Source: UBA6623 sp965238125 (GTDB taxonomy: Bacteria; Acidobacteriota; Terriglobia; Bryobacterales; UBA6623). From it: a stretch of 64,000 nucleotides of DNA. This document shows positions 33,558 through 42,601 of this stretch, piece after piece (position 1 is the first letter of the stretch; each line of letters starts with the position of its first letter). The DNA is taken from assembly GCA_965238125.1 (NCBI GenBank), contig OZ250179.1, positions 6,076,001 through 6,140,000 on the forward strand, given 5' to 3'. Under the pieces are notes generated by a model. It was not told where the DNA came from and did no database searches. It saw nothing but the letters and a program-made list of their open reading frames with translations. Position numbers and translations under genes: made by a program.

Positions 33558-34535
33558 TCAGGGTTCGCGGCCCATCAGCCGTCGCAGCGCCCTCCGCACC
33601 GGCCCGGGAGAACCGGGCACATGCGGAGCCGGCACATTTGGACCCGTCGCGCCGGCCAACGAGCGGGCGGCAAACGCCCGTGCGATGGCTTCCGCATCCA
33701 CGGGTTGCGCCTCCCCGTCCCGCGGCAACTCGGCCCCTGCCTCGCCCTGACGCGCCAACACCCGCAGCGTCCAGGGATGGGGTGTTTCCTCGCCCTTTTT
33801 CCAAGTCACGATCTCGAAACCGTGCCGCCGCAACAGGTTGCCGAGCGTCGCGGCCGAGAAATGATAGACGTGAGCGACGTGGAGGTTCCAAACGCCGGGC
33901 TTTTCACCCTCGGCGTCGGGGACATCGAGGAAGAGCAGCCCGCCCGGCTTGAGCAGACCGCGAACCGTGCCGAGAAACAGCGCGGGGTCGAGCAAGTGCT
34001 CGAGGACGTGATTAGCGGCGACGAAATCGAACTGCTCGGGCGAGCGTTCGACGAGCTCTTCGATCTCTCCGATCGTGATGTTCTGGAGCCCGTAGTAGGA
34101 CCGCGCAAACTCGGCGAACTCGGCATTCGTCTCGACCCCGTGGACCGTCCAACCGGGGCATTGCTCCTGGAGGAAGGCGAGGAATGTGCCCTCCGAGCAA
34201 CCGGCGTCGAGCGCCATGCCCGACTCAGCGAGGTACGGCGCCAGAAACTCGACATTGCGCCGATGCCGCCCCTCGATCCAAGGCCGCTCGACCCAAGCTT
34301 CATCGGGCCGCGAGACCTTCTTATAGAACTGCCGGTAGTGGTTGCGGTAAAAGTCGCTGAACCATTCCGCGGCCGGCCGCGGGCTGGTGAAAATCAGCCC
34401 GCAGCACGCGCAGACGACGGTGCGAATCCCCATGCCGTAGCGATCGCCCCGGCACGCGGGGAGCGACTCGGTGGAGCCGCACCCCGCGCAGGGGACATCG
34501 GTCTTGGAAACGCCTTGGTAGTGGGCCGCGAGCAT
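33558..34535 (-). CDS. Class I SAM-dependent methyltransferase with N-terminal zinc ribbon
   Basis: 325 residues from ATG 34535 (a GTG at 34568 is an alternative). Two Cys pairs (VPCAGCGS and VVCACCGLIF) form a zinc ribbon. The Rossmann core follows, with MALDAGCSEGTFLAFL (motif I, SAM binding), VHGVETNAEFAEFA (motif II acidic), FDFVAANHVLEHLLDP and GLLFLDVPDAEG. This layout is common in methyltransferases of sugar or surface-glycan clusters (Methyltransf_23/13 type). Substrate unknown. The C-terminus is Pro/Arg-rich and probably disordered. Confidence 0.85.
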   Translation of the reverse strand: MLAAHYQGVSKTDVPCAGCGSTESLPACRGDRYGMGIRTVVCACCGLIFTSPRPAAEWFSDFYRNHYRQFYKKVSRPDEAWVERPWIEGRHRRNVEFLAPYLAESGMALDAGCSEGTFLAFLQEQCPGWTVHGVETNAEFAEFARSYYGLQNITIGEIEELVERSPEQFDFVAANHVLEHLLDPALFLGTVRGLLKPGGLLFLDVPDAEGEKPGVWNLHVAHVYHFSAATLGNLLRRHGFEIVTWKKGEETPHPWTLRVLARQGEAGAELPRDGEAQPVDAEAIARAFAARSLAGATGPNVPAPHVPGSPGPVRRALRRLMGREP

Positions 34536-34926
34536 GGTTTGCGCCAGTATACCGAGATCGATTGCCACACAGTGCTACAACCCCCCAATGTTCTCCTCTC
34601 CTTCTGATCCGCCTAGCCGCACTGCCCCCGTCTCGCTCCGGGTCGATCCCTCAGCAATCGATGATAATCTCTGTGTGTTCGGATCGAATTCCCGGTTCGG
34701 CCTCCCGCTCGGATTTTTGCTCGGCATCATGCGCCGCCGCGTGTGGGCACGGCTTCTTATTCTTTAGATGAAATTCCACGTGCTGGACGTGGTTTTCAGG
34801 GTCGAGCACCTCGTTCAGCTTCAAGTCATTCTGATCCAAATCCGGCACTTCGATATAACTCGTTTGACCTATTGAGTCTCGCAAAACAAAGTGACACTTT
34901 TTTGGGGTACGTACGTCTTTGTATGT

Positions 34927-35454
34927 ATGGGAAATACAAAAGGCGTACGGCGGGATTTCGAGGCCCTGGAGAAGCGCCGTTTCAAAGCGATCCGGTTGGT
35001 CGAGCAAGGCTGTAGTCAGTCCGAGACAGCGAGGCGATTGAAGGTCGCGCGGCAAAGCGTCAGCGAGTGGCTGCGACGATACCGGCGTGACGGCGAAGCC
35101 GGGTTGCGCCAGGCCGGCCGCGCCGGCCGTAAGCCGCTGTTGGACGCCGCGCAGCTCGAACGCCTCGAGGCGTTGCTGCTGGAAGGCCCCGAGGCGCACG
35201 GCTTCCCGACGCCGCTGTGGAGCTGTCCGCGGGTCGCTCGTCTGATCGGAGACGAGTTCGGCGTGCGCTATCACGAGGGCCATGTCTGGAAGATCCTGCG
35301 GGCGCTCGGTTGGAGCCCGCAACGGCCCGTCGGCAAAGCGCGGGAGCGCAACGAAGAGGCCATCCGCGGCTGGCAGCGCAAGACTTGGCCGGCCATTAAA
35401 AAAAAGCCCGCAAAGAAGAACGTACGATCGTCTTCATCGACGAAAGCGGATTGA
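34927..35454 (+). CDS. IS630 transposase, first frame (helix-turn-helix part), copy A
   Basis: A 175-residue product from ATG 34927. It has a winged/helix-turn-helix domain (RFKAIRLVEQGCSQSETARRLKVARQSVSEWLRRYR), an RAGRKPLLDAAQ linker and a second HTH (FGVRYHEGHVWKILRALGWSPQRP), as in IS630/Tc1-mariner proteins. In its zero frame it ends soon after an A8 tract with a Lys/Ser-rich tail. The -1 frame instead reads TIVFIDESG, the first catalytic Asp block. It therefore functions as the N-terminus of a frameshift fusion of about 338 residues. Confidence 0.88.
   Translation: MGNTKGVRRDFEALEKRRFKAIRLVEQGCSQSETARRLKVARQSVSEWLRRYRRDGEAGLRQAGRAGRKPLLDAAQLERLEALLLEGPEAHGFPTPLWSCPRVARLIGDEFGVRYHEGHVWKILRALGWSPQRPVGKARERNEEAIRGWQRKTWPAIKKKPAKKNVRSSSSTKAD
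35400..35406 (+). promoter_or_regulatory. Slippery heptamer A AAA AAG in IS630 copy A
   Basis: Zero-frame codons ATT AAA AAA AAG CCC. A -1 slip on A AAA AAG gives AAA GCC CGC and then TIVFIDESGLSQK, entering the second frame. This is a classical bacterial -1 site. The same site is at 38825-38831 in copy B. Confidence 0.65.
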
Positions 35455-35942
35455 GTCAGAAGCCGCATCGTTGCCGCACCTGGGCGCCGCGCGGCGAGAC
35501 ACCGGTGTTGGAGTTCAACTTCAACTGGGACAAGCTGTCGGTGTCGGCCGGGCTGACGTTGCGCAACTTTTACTTCCGGCTCTATCCCGGCGCGATCGGC
35601 GAGCTGGAGGTCATCGACTTCCTGAAGGCTTTGGTGCGCCACATCGACGGCCCACTGCTGATCGTCTGGGACCGGCTGCCGGCGCACCGCAGCCGCCTGG
35701 TGCGGGAGTTCATCCAGCTCTCCGAGGATCACATCGCAACGGAGTACTTGCCGCCCTATGCGCCGGAGTTGAACCCGGTGGAATACATTTGGGCGTACTG
35801 GAAGCAGCACGAGTTGCCCAACGTCTGCCCGAAGGACTACTGGGAACTCGACGAGCGCGCCCGCAAAGCGCTGCGGCGAATGCGCCGCAAACCGCGCTTG
35901 ATTACCGCTTTCTGGAAACAGTCTTCTCTTTGTCTCGATTGA
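35451..35942 (+). CDS. IS630 transposase, second frame (DDE part), copy A
   Basis: A 163-residue frame whose nominal ATG overlaps the first ORF stop by four bases, though the catalytic domain begins upstream in the same frame with IVFIDESG (first Asp). It contains LLIVWDRLPAHRS (second Asp, the WDxxPxH block) and YLPPYAPELNPVEYIWAYWKQHELPN (third acidic residue, the family signature). Production by frameshift from the first ORF is more likely than independent initiation because the first Asp would otherwise be lost. Confidence 0.88.
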   Translation: MSQKPHRCRTWAPRGETPVLEFNFNWDKLSVSAGLTLRNFYFRLYPGAIGELEVIDFLKALVRHIDGPLLIVWDRLPAHRSRLVREFIQLSEDHIATEYLPPYAPELNPVEYIWAYWKQHELPNVCPKDYWELDERARKALRRMRRKPRLITAFWKQSSLCLD

Positions 35943-38351
35943 CAGTATATTATGCGAGACTCAGTAGGTTAGGCGCTGGTGGATCGAAATAACCACCCTG
36001 AGTGCTATTGGTAACTTGGAAGTTGAGAGTCCCCATTCGAGCATTGTTCCTCAACCGAATCTTCTGATCTGGGGCTGCGGGCTTGGTAATCCTCTGACTC
36101 GGCGGCCGGGCTTCCACGCAGTCTTCACCTCCGCTGGTTCCTTTCACAAAAATGATGTTTCCTATGACTGGCATTCTGATTTCTCCTTTTCTCTTGTTCT
36201 TCCGGCAACGGAACGTACCACACTCCCGTTTCCACTAGTACCGCAACAACGACATTACTCGACCGACCGGGCGATTTTTCCCCCAGCGATCAGCTCTTGT
36301 GCGAGTGCCCGCAAGAGTTTTTGTCTCTTTAGTGCGTTAACCGAATACCCCATGGCAAGTGCTCTCGAAACAGCCTCGTGGGCATGACCCTCTTCACCGA
36401 TCTTCAGATAGATCTCTGCGGCTTTCACGGCCACCTTGGGGTCGCTCGGAGCCGTCGTCCGCGCTTGCTCGAGATAGGCCCGCGCTCTATCCCCGTGACC
36501 TCCTGCGGCACAGTGATAAGCGAGCATCGTCATGGCACCAACGTCCTGAGGGTTGACTGCCAGCGCATCCGCAGCCAGGGAACGTGACTTTTTGTCGGCG
36601 GCTTTCTGTTTCTCGAGGTCACCCGTCTCACGGTAGGTAGCCGCAAGATTGTTCCAAAGACTGTAGTTGTTGGGATTCAGTTCGATAGCTTGCCGGTAAC
36701 GCTGCGCGGCCTCCAAGAACTTCCCGTCATCCAGCAGCAACCGACCCAGGTTGGCGAGCGCGCTGTAGCGAGGCGCGATGGCCAGCGACCGCTCCCACAT
36801 GGTCTTCGCCTCGTCGAACTCGCCAAGAAAGTAGTGATAGCTGCCAAGATTGGCGAAGCTCTGCGCGTTGTCCGGCGTAAGAGACGCCACCTTGCTGAAT
36901 TGCGCGATCGCCTGCCTGAACTTCCCTTGGCTGCCGTAGAACAGCCCCAACCGCTTGTATCCGGTCCACAGGTTTGGTCGCAGCGCGATAGCCTTCTTAA
37001 GCGTGTCCTCGGCTTGGCGAAACGCCTTGCTCCGTTCGTAGGCCCGTGCAAGGCCTTGTAGCGCTTCCACATCTCGCGGGGCTTGATCGAGAGCGCGGCT
37101 GAAATCGGCCAGGGCCTCTTCGGTTCGTCCCGTGTCAAGGTGAATCAACCCTAGAGTTATTTGAACCTGCGGCTCGTCGCTTCCGAAAGTCACGGCGGTG
37201 TTGGCGAACTGCAGCGCCCGATCAATCAGGACCGGATCACGCTGCCGTTCGTGCTTCCGCCAGTAAGCTTCGCCGAGCCCGGCGTAAGCAATCGCATATT
37301 GAGCGTCCTCGCCCAGAGCGCGGTGAAAAAGTTGGATGGCCCGATCGATGTTCTCGATTTCGTCGTGGCGCTGCAGATAGCCGCGCCCTTGCAGATAGTA
37401 TCCGTAGGCACGCCCGGCCGCGGGGTCGTCCGTCTGTTGCAGTTCGGCAAAGGCCTCTTCCGAAAGATCGACACGCAAGATCGCGGCCAGCTCCATGACC
37501 AAGCGGTCTCGCACCTCGGCCGCATCGGGCGTGGGTTCGGAGCCAAACGCCGAGCCCACAACCTCTCCCGTCGCCGTGTTGATGAGGTCGAGTTTGGCTC
37601 GGAAGCCCCTGCCCTCATGAAAAACCCTCCCCGCGAGGGCCAGATTAGCGCCCACTCCGCGGGCTAGTGATCCCAAGTCGCCGCCTTCGTAATCGAATAC
37701 TTCAACCGCCGGGATCACCACGAAATCTTCCCGAAACCTCTCAAGACCGGAGACCTGCTCGGTCAGCGCCTCGGTGAAGCCGTCGAGCAACCCGGGCGAA
37801 ATCCGCTCGCCCTCTCCCGGCTGGAAGGGCAAAACGGCGAGCCGAATTTCTTCCGGCAGGGCCGCGGCGAAGTCAATGCCGAATTTTTCAAGAACTGCCA
37901 GCACTTGTCTTTTCCCCGGGAACGACATCCCGCTCCCAAACCTGTCACGCGCCGAATTCGAGCCGAAGGTGCCAAAAACGCTTGCCAACGCGAATAGAAC
38001 GACCGCGCAAGCCACCGCCCAGCGCATTCGCGGCCTCGACAACCATGCCCACTTGGGCGGCGACGGCACGACCGGCACCGGACGAGTGCCAATCGTCTTG
38101 GCGAGCGCCTGCTCCATCTCGCCGACGCTGTGAAACCGGTCGGCGGGATTGGGAGCGATCGCATGCTCGACGACATCCACGAATTCCCGAGGCAGATCGG
38201 GCCGTACGTCGCGCAACGGGCGAACCCGCCCGCCGGTTGGGGCTTTGATCCAATACTCAACCGCAGTCCCCTCGAACGGGAACTCGCCCGTTACTATTGA
38301 GTCTCGCAAAATAAAGTGACACCTTTTTGGGGTACGTACGTCTTTGTATGT

Positions 38352-38879
38352 ATGGGAAATACAAAAGGCGTACGGCGGGATTTCGAGGCCCTGGAGAAGC
38401 GCCGTTTCAAAGCAATCCGGTTGGTCGAGCAAGGCTGTAGTCAGTCCGAGACAGCGAGGCGATTGAAGGTCGCGCGGCAAAGCGTCAGCGAGTGGCTGCG
38501 ACGATACCGGCGTGACGGCGAAGCCGGGTTGCGCCAGGCCGGCCGCGCCGGCCGTAAGCCGCTGTTGGACGCCGCGCAGCTCGAACGCCTCGAGGCGTTG
38601 CTGCTGGAAGGCCCCGAGGCGCACGGCTTCCCGACGCCGCTGTGGAGCTGTCCGCGGGTCGCTCGTCTGATCGGAGACGAGTTCGGCGTGCGCTATCACG
38701 AGGGCCATGTCTGGAAGATCCTGCGGGCGCTCGGTTGGAGCCCGCAACGGCCCGTCGGCAAAGCGCGGGAGCGCAACGAAGAGGCCATCCGCGGCTGGCA
38801 GCGCAAGACTTGGCCGGCCATTAAAAAAAAGCCCGCAAAGAAGAACGTACGATCGTCTTCATCGACGAAAGCGGATTGA
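38352..38879 (+). CDS. IS630 transposase, first frame, copy B
   Basis: Protein identical to copy A: the one orfA base difference (AAAGCGATC versus AAAGCAATC) leaves Ala unchanged. Slippery heptamer at 38825-38831. Same HTH architecture and same dependence on -1 frameshifting. Confidence 0.88.
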   Translation: MGNTKGVRRDFEALEKRRFKAIRLVEQGCSQSETARRLKVARQSVSEWLRRYRRDGEAGLRQAGRAGRKPLLDAAQLERLEALLLEGPEAHGFPTPLWSCPRVARLIGDEFGVRYHEGHVWKILRALGWSPQRPVGKARERNEEAIRGWQRKTWPAIKKKPAKKNVRSSSSTKAD

Positions 38880-39367
38880 GTCAGAAGCCGCATCGTTGCC
38901 GCACCTGGGCGCCGCGCGGCGAGACACCGGTGTTGGAGTTCAACTTCAACTGGGACAAGCTGTCGGTGTCGGCCGGGCTGACGTTGCGCAACTTTTACTT
39001 CCGGCTCTATCCCGGCGCGATCGGCGAGCTGGAGGTCATCGACTTCCTGAAGGCTTTGGTGCGCCACATCGACGGCCCACTGCTGATCGTCTGGGACCGG
39101 CTGCCGGCGCACCGCAGCCGCCTGGTGCGGGAGTTCATCCAGCTCTCCGAGGATCACATCGCAACGGAGTACTTGCCGCCCTATGCGCCGGAGTTGAACC
39201 CGGTGGAATACATTTGGGCGTACTGGAAGCAGCACGAGTTGCCCAACGTCTGCCCGAAGGACTACTGGGAACTCGACGAGCGCGCCCGCAAAGCGCTGCG
39301 GCGAATGCGCCGCAAACCGCGCTTGATTACCGCTTTCTGGAAACAGTCTTCTCTTTGTCTCGATTGA
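38876..39367 (+). CDS. IS630 transposase, second frame, copy B
   Basis: Same sequence as the copy A second frame, carrying the second and third catalytic acidic blocks (WDRLPAH and PELNPVEYIW). Intact, so this copy should be able to move itself and copy A. Confidence 0.88.
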   Translation: MSQKPHRCRTWAPRGETPVLEFNFNWDKLSVSAGLTLRNFYFRLYPGAIGELEVIDFLKALVRHIDGPLLIVWDRLPAHRSRLVREFIQLSEDHIATEYLPPYAPELNPVEYIWAYWKQHELPNVCPKDYWELDERARKALRRMRRKPRLITAFWKQSSLCLD

Positions 39368-40483
39368 CAGTATATTATGCGAGACTCAGTAGGTGGTATT
39401 CGAGGACGCCAAGCGCGTAGATGTCGCTTTCAATCGCGGCAGGCTTGCCTTCGAGCAACTCCGGCGCCATATAGTGCGGCGTGCCCGCGACAACCGCCTC
39501 TTCCCCATCGCCCGGCGACTGCTCCTGCCCCAACCCGAAGTCCATCAGAACAATCCGCCCGCCCTGCTCGCGCATCACATTCTGCGCTTTGATATCTCGG
39601 TGCACCAGCCCTGCCCTGTGCACGGCGGCGACCGCTTGGCACAGATCAAGCCCGATCGCGGCGGCCTCGCGAGCGCTCATAGGCCCTTGCTCGCGGAGAA
39701 TATCCTCGAGAGTGCGGCCGCGAATGAACTCCATCCATAGCCCTACGCGCCCGGCGTGCGAATTCACGCCGTGCACGATGACGACATTGGGGTGGCGAAT
39801 GCGCGCCAGCATGCGCGCCTCTTGAAATTTCGACGAGCCAAGCCCACTCGGCGGTGTCCGGACCGTCGAGACCAGCTTCAGCGCGACTTCTCTCTCCAAA
39901 GTCGCGTCCCAGGCTCGGTAGACCGCGCCGAAACCGCCTTCGCCGAGTTTTTCTTGAATCTCGAGTTGTCCCCAATGGCGCGGCTTGCCGGACGAGCGCT
40001 TCTTCCTCTCGCCGCGACCGTGCGTGGACGCGTCAGGAGCCGGACGGACCGCGCCGCCCCCCCCGCCGACGTCCAAATGATTCCAAAGCACGCCCGACGC
40101 GGATTTCAGCTGAGAAAAAGCGCTGCGAAAGACGGCCGAGATGCCGCCTCGCTCCGGACCCTCGCGCCCTTGGGTTGGCGCTGCATCGACGTCGGTCTCC
40201 GAGCCTGTGTTCTCCGGCGGGTCGGCGGACCGGCTCGATCCCGCGCGCGAGGGACCGTATGTCCCCGCGCCCGCCGCGGCCGCGCGGGCTTGGCGGCGTC
40301 TGCGCCAGACCGGTACGTCGAGAAAGCTGTCTTCGGTTTCATGCTCGCGCAGCAGCAGCTCGACCTGCTCTCGCAAGGCGCGATCCGAACCGCAAGCCTG
40401 ATCGAGAAAGCTCGACCATGTTTCACTGTCGCGCTCGATAGCGGCTTCGAAAACCCGCTTGGCCTGCTGGTATCGCCGCGTGG

Positions 40484-41061
40484 TCATGGCCGCGCCTCCG
40501 GACGAATCTCCGAGCGCAGCCAAGCCCGCGCCATGGCCCACTCCCGTTTGACCGTGCGTGCGGAAATGCCCAGGACCTCCGCCGTTTCCTCGTTCGTCAA
40601 GCCGCCGAAATAACGCATCTCGACAATACGGCTTTGGCGGTCGTCGAGCAACCTCAGCCCGGTTAGAGCCGCATCGAGGGCAATCAATTCTTCCGATTCA
40701 CGATCGGAAAGCCCGACCAGATTTTCGTCGAGAGGGAGGTTTTCCTGTCCGCCGCCGCGTTTCTCCCGCAACCGCTTACGGGCGTGATCCACGAGAATGC
40801 GCCGCATGATCCGAGACGCCACGCCGATGAAATGCGCCCGGCCCCGCCAGGTCACATCGCGCTGATTGACAAGTTTCAGGTAGGCTCGTGGACCAGCGCC
40901 GTGGGTTGCGGCGTGTGGCCGATGCGCTCGTGGCGGAGGTGGCGGCGGGCGACGCGGCGCAGTTCGTCATAGACGAGCGGAAGTAGCTGATCGGCAGCGT
41001 CTTTCTTGCCGTTTGCTAACTCCGCGAGTAAGAGAGTGACATCTCCCGCGGCGGTCGCCAT
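40484..41061 (-). pseudogene. ECF sigma factor (TIGR02999-like) with a one-base frameshift
   Basis: The N-terminal part (41061-40876) reads MATAAGDVTLLLAELANGKKDAADQLLPLVYDELRRVARRHLRHE...PTALVHE and then leaves frame. The C-terminal part (from about 40882 to 40484) continues YLKLVNQRDVTWRGRAHFIGVASRIMRRILVDHARKRLREKRGG (region 2) and LDDRQSRIVEMRYFGGLTNEETAEVLGISARTVKREWAMARAWL (region 4). The family reads LVHEAYLKL at the junction, so a single G is missing from GAGGCC near 40883-40887. The intact protein would be about 190 residues. Its stop overlaps the kinase start. The frameshift could be a sequencing error, but two further lesions downstream support real decay. Confidence 0.88.
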
Positions 41062-41250
41062 ATTGTTGAAACCGCGACTATTGTAGATTCACGCGAATCC
41101 GGTTTACAACACAAAGCAGCGTAAATTTGGTGGTTTCGCAACGAATCCACTTCGATCCGGGGGATTCAAGGGGGAATCGAGGAGAAACGCCTTTTCCGCG
41201 ATCCGCGGGGAAGATAAAGCCAAGCCGAGCGATCGGCGCGCAAACGGCGT

Positions 41251-41493
41251 CTAGGGGTCGGGCTGCTCGGGGTGGATCTCGCCGTCAACCAGCACGAACC
41301 CGGTCGGATGCAGGCTGTCGGCGGAACAAACCAGGGCGGGATCGCCAGAATCGCCGCGAAGTTCGGGTTCGCCGACGCCGAAATCGGGCTCGCCGGGGTC
41401 GACGAGCCAAACGATCTTGCCGCGAAATCGCACCCTTACTTCGAGCTGGGCGCCGCAAGCCCGGCAGGCAATTTCGTTTTGGTCGCCGCTCAC
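41251..41493 (-). CDS. Small zinc-ribbon-like protein
   Basis: An 80-residue acidic protein. IACRACGAQLEVRVRFRGKIVWLVDPGEPDFGVGEPEL contains one CxxC pair, and a lone Cys occurs at ALVCSADS, so the zinc site (if any) is incomplete. The second half is Gly/Asp/Pro-rich. Its ATG overlaps the stop of the sugar-binding lipoprotein gene (ATGA), showing co-translation. Function unknown. Confidence 0.6.
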   Translation of the reverse strand: MSGDQNEIACRACGAQLEVRVRFRGKIVWLVDPGEPDFGVGEPELRGDSGDPALVCSADSLHPTGFVLVDGEIHPEQPDP

Positions 41494-42464
41494 TTCAGGT
41501 ATTGATCTAAATCCGGGTGCACGAGGGCGTCAATTTTGGGGTCGGAGAGATTGTCGGCAGTCACAATCGTCGCGGGCGAATCGATGCGCTTGGCCGGGGT
41601 TTCGCCTTTCAGTTTCGCGACGATCGTTTTCACCGCCTCGTAACCGATGTTGAAAGGGTCTTGCACGACCAAGGCGTCGAGCACCCCGTCGGTGAGATCC
41701 TTTTCAATCGTATCGGAGAAGTCGAAGCCCACCATACGTACTTTCCCCGTCAGCCCGCGGCTGCGCAACGCCTTGGCGGCGCCGATCGTCCCGGGCTCGG
41801 CCGAGGCGAACAGGCCGTCGGCGTCCGGGTGGGCGGTGAGCATATTCTCGGTGACCGCCAGGGCCCGCGCGCGGTCCGACATGCAATATTGCTCGGCGAG
41901 AATTTGGATCTCGGGAAACTCGCGGCTCAGCGTTTCTTCAAAGCCTTTTTCCCGCTGCGTGGTGGAGGCGCTGCCGGGAACCATCTTGACAACCAAGATG
42001 CGGCCTGTTGAATCGAGCACTTCGGCGAGCACCCGAGCCGCCAGCACGCCGGCGTCATAGTTATTCGTCGCCACGAAGGAGACATAGTTTTCGGTGTTGA
42101 TTCCCGAGTCGAAAATCGAAACCGGGATACCCTCCCTGGCGGCGCGCTCGACAACCGTAACCAGGGCGGTGGCTTCGGTAGGCGCCATCACGATGCCGTC
42201 CACTCGGGCGTTGATCATCGCGTCGACGATTTCGATTTGGCGCGAAAAATCCGTTTCCATCGGCGGCCCCTTCCACTCGATGTCGATGTCAGCTTCCCGC
42301 CCGGCGGCGATCGCGCCGGCGTGAACGCTTTGCCAAAACACATGGGCCACGGCTTTGGGAACCACGCCGATGCGCGTTCGATCCGAACGATTGCAGGCCC
42401 CGGCGCCGAAGGCCAAGGCCGCAAGAACGACAAGACGGAAGCAGAGTTTGCGTCGGTACTGCAT
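41490..42464 (-). CDS. Sugar-type ABC transporter substrate-binding lipoprotein
   Basis: A 324-residue Peripla_BP_4 (RbsB-like) protein. N-terminal signal FRLVVLAALAFGAGACNRS with a GAC lipobox. Then TRIGVVPKAVAHVFWQSVHAGAIAAGREADIDIEWKGP, INARVDGIVMAPTEATALVTVVERAAREGIPVSIFDSGI, VATNNYDAGVLAARVLAEV, MLTAHPDADGLFASAEPGTIGAAKAL and VQDPFNIGYEAVKTIVAKLKGE. It should bind a sugar or related solute outside the inner membrane and deliver it to an ABC importer or act as a sensor. No permease or ATPase gene is adjacent; only the small zinc-ribbon gene is coupled. Confidence 0.9.
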   Translation of the reverse strand: MQYRRKLCFRLVVLAALAFGAGACNRSDRTRIGVVPKAVAHVFWQSVHAGAIAAGREADIDIEWKGPPMETDFSRQIEIVDAMINARVDGIVMAPTEATALVTVVERAAREGIPVSIFDSGINTENYVSFVATNNYDAGVLAARVLAEVLDSTGRILVVKMVPGSASTTQREKGFEETLSREFPEIQILAEQYCMSDRARALAVTENMLTAHPDADGLFASAEPGTIGAAKALRSRGLTGKVRMVGFDFSDTIEKDLTDGVLDALVVQDPFNIGYEAVKTIVAKLKGETPAKRIDSPATIVTADNLSDPKIDALVHPDLDQYLK

Positions 42465-42601
42465 GGTGGCTAAGACTTCTCCGTGAGGAATGCCGCGCGA
42501 ACCGGCATTCCGCGCGACTTACCCGATTCTATAAGATTCGCCGAAAGCTTCTCCGAAGTTACCGAAATTGCGGCCGCCTTGAGCGCTTGACTCGCCGTCG
42601 G

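Larger units (their letters stand above)
34872..35964 (+). mobile_element. IS630-family element, copy A
   Basis: 1093 bp flanked by TA at 34870-34871 and 35965-35966. The terminal inverted repeats share TGAGTCTCGCA followed by an A/T-rich stretch. It differs from copy B at three positions that I could see (two in the left end near 34886-34898, one in orfA near 34989). It is inserted in the small protein gene. Confidence 0.93.
34651..36174 (-). pseudogene. Small hypothetical protein gene interrupted by IS630 copy A
   Basis: Two segments, 36174-35965 and 34869-34651, flank the IS630 element at 34872-35964. Removing the element and one TA joins ...FDPPAPNL to GQTSYIEVPD... in frame, giving a 142-residue protein. 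ATG 36174 is preceded by AAGGAG. The N-terminal half is basic (MPVIGNIIFVKGTSGG), the middle has LDQNDLKLNEVLDPENHVQHVEFHLKNKK, and there is a His/Cys/Glu-containing tail. No family recognised. It begins 80 bp after the membrane kinase stop and is the third gene of the sigma-kinase operon. Confidence 0.8.
38297..39389 (+). mobile_element. IS630-family element, copy B
   Basis: 1093 bp, flanked by TA at 38295-38296 and 39390-39391, same orientation as copy A 3.4 kb away, and nearly identical to it. It is inserted within the kinase domain of the membrane kinase gene, before subdomain IX ends. Confidence 0.93.
36255..40487 (-). pseudogene. Membrane Ser/Thr kinase with TPR sensor region, interrupted by IS630 copy B
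   Basis: Segments 40487-39390 and 38294-36255 flank the IS630 at 38297-39389. Excising it with one TA restores ...LGVLEYHL/VTGEFPFEG... in frame, for a protein of 1045 residues. Order: a sigma-associated N-terminal region with FLDQACGSDRALREQVELLL (the Acidobacterial kinase opening), a low-complexity linker, a Hanks kinase domain (KLGEGGFGAVYRAWD, VALKLV, VHRDIKAQN, LMDFGLGQ, GTPHYMAPELLEG), a transmembrane helix (WAVACAVVLFALASVF), a FlgO-like periplasmic region (RLAVLPFQPGEGERI) and about ten TPRs. ATG 40487 overlaps the sigma factor stop. In this genome copy it is broken. Confidence 0.9.

Noticed and set aside
36255..38747. 830-codon minus-strand frame beginning inside IS630 copy B
   Set aside because: The first ~150 codons are antisense to the transposase; only the part after the IS end is the kinase, whose real 5' half is at 39390-40487.
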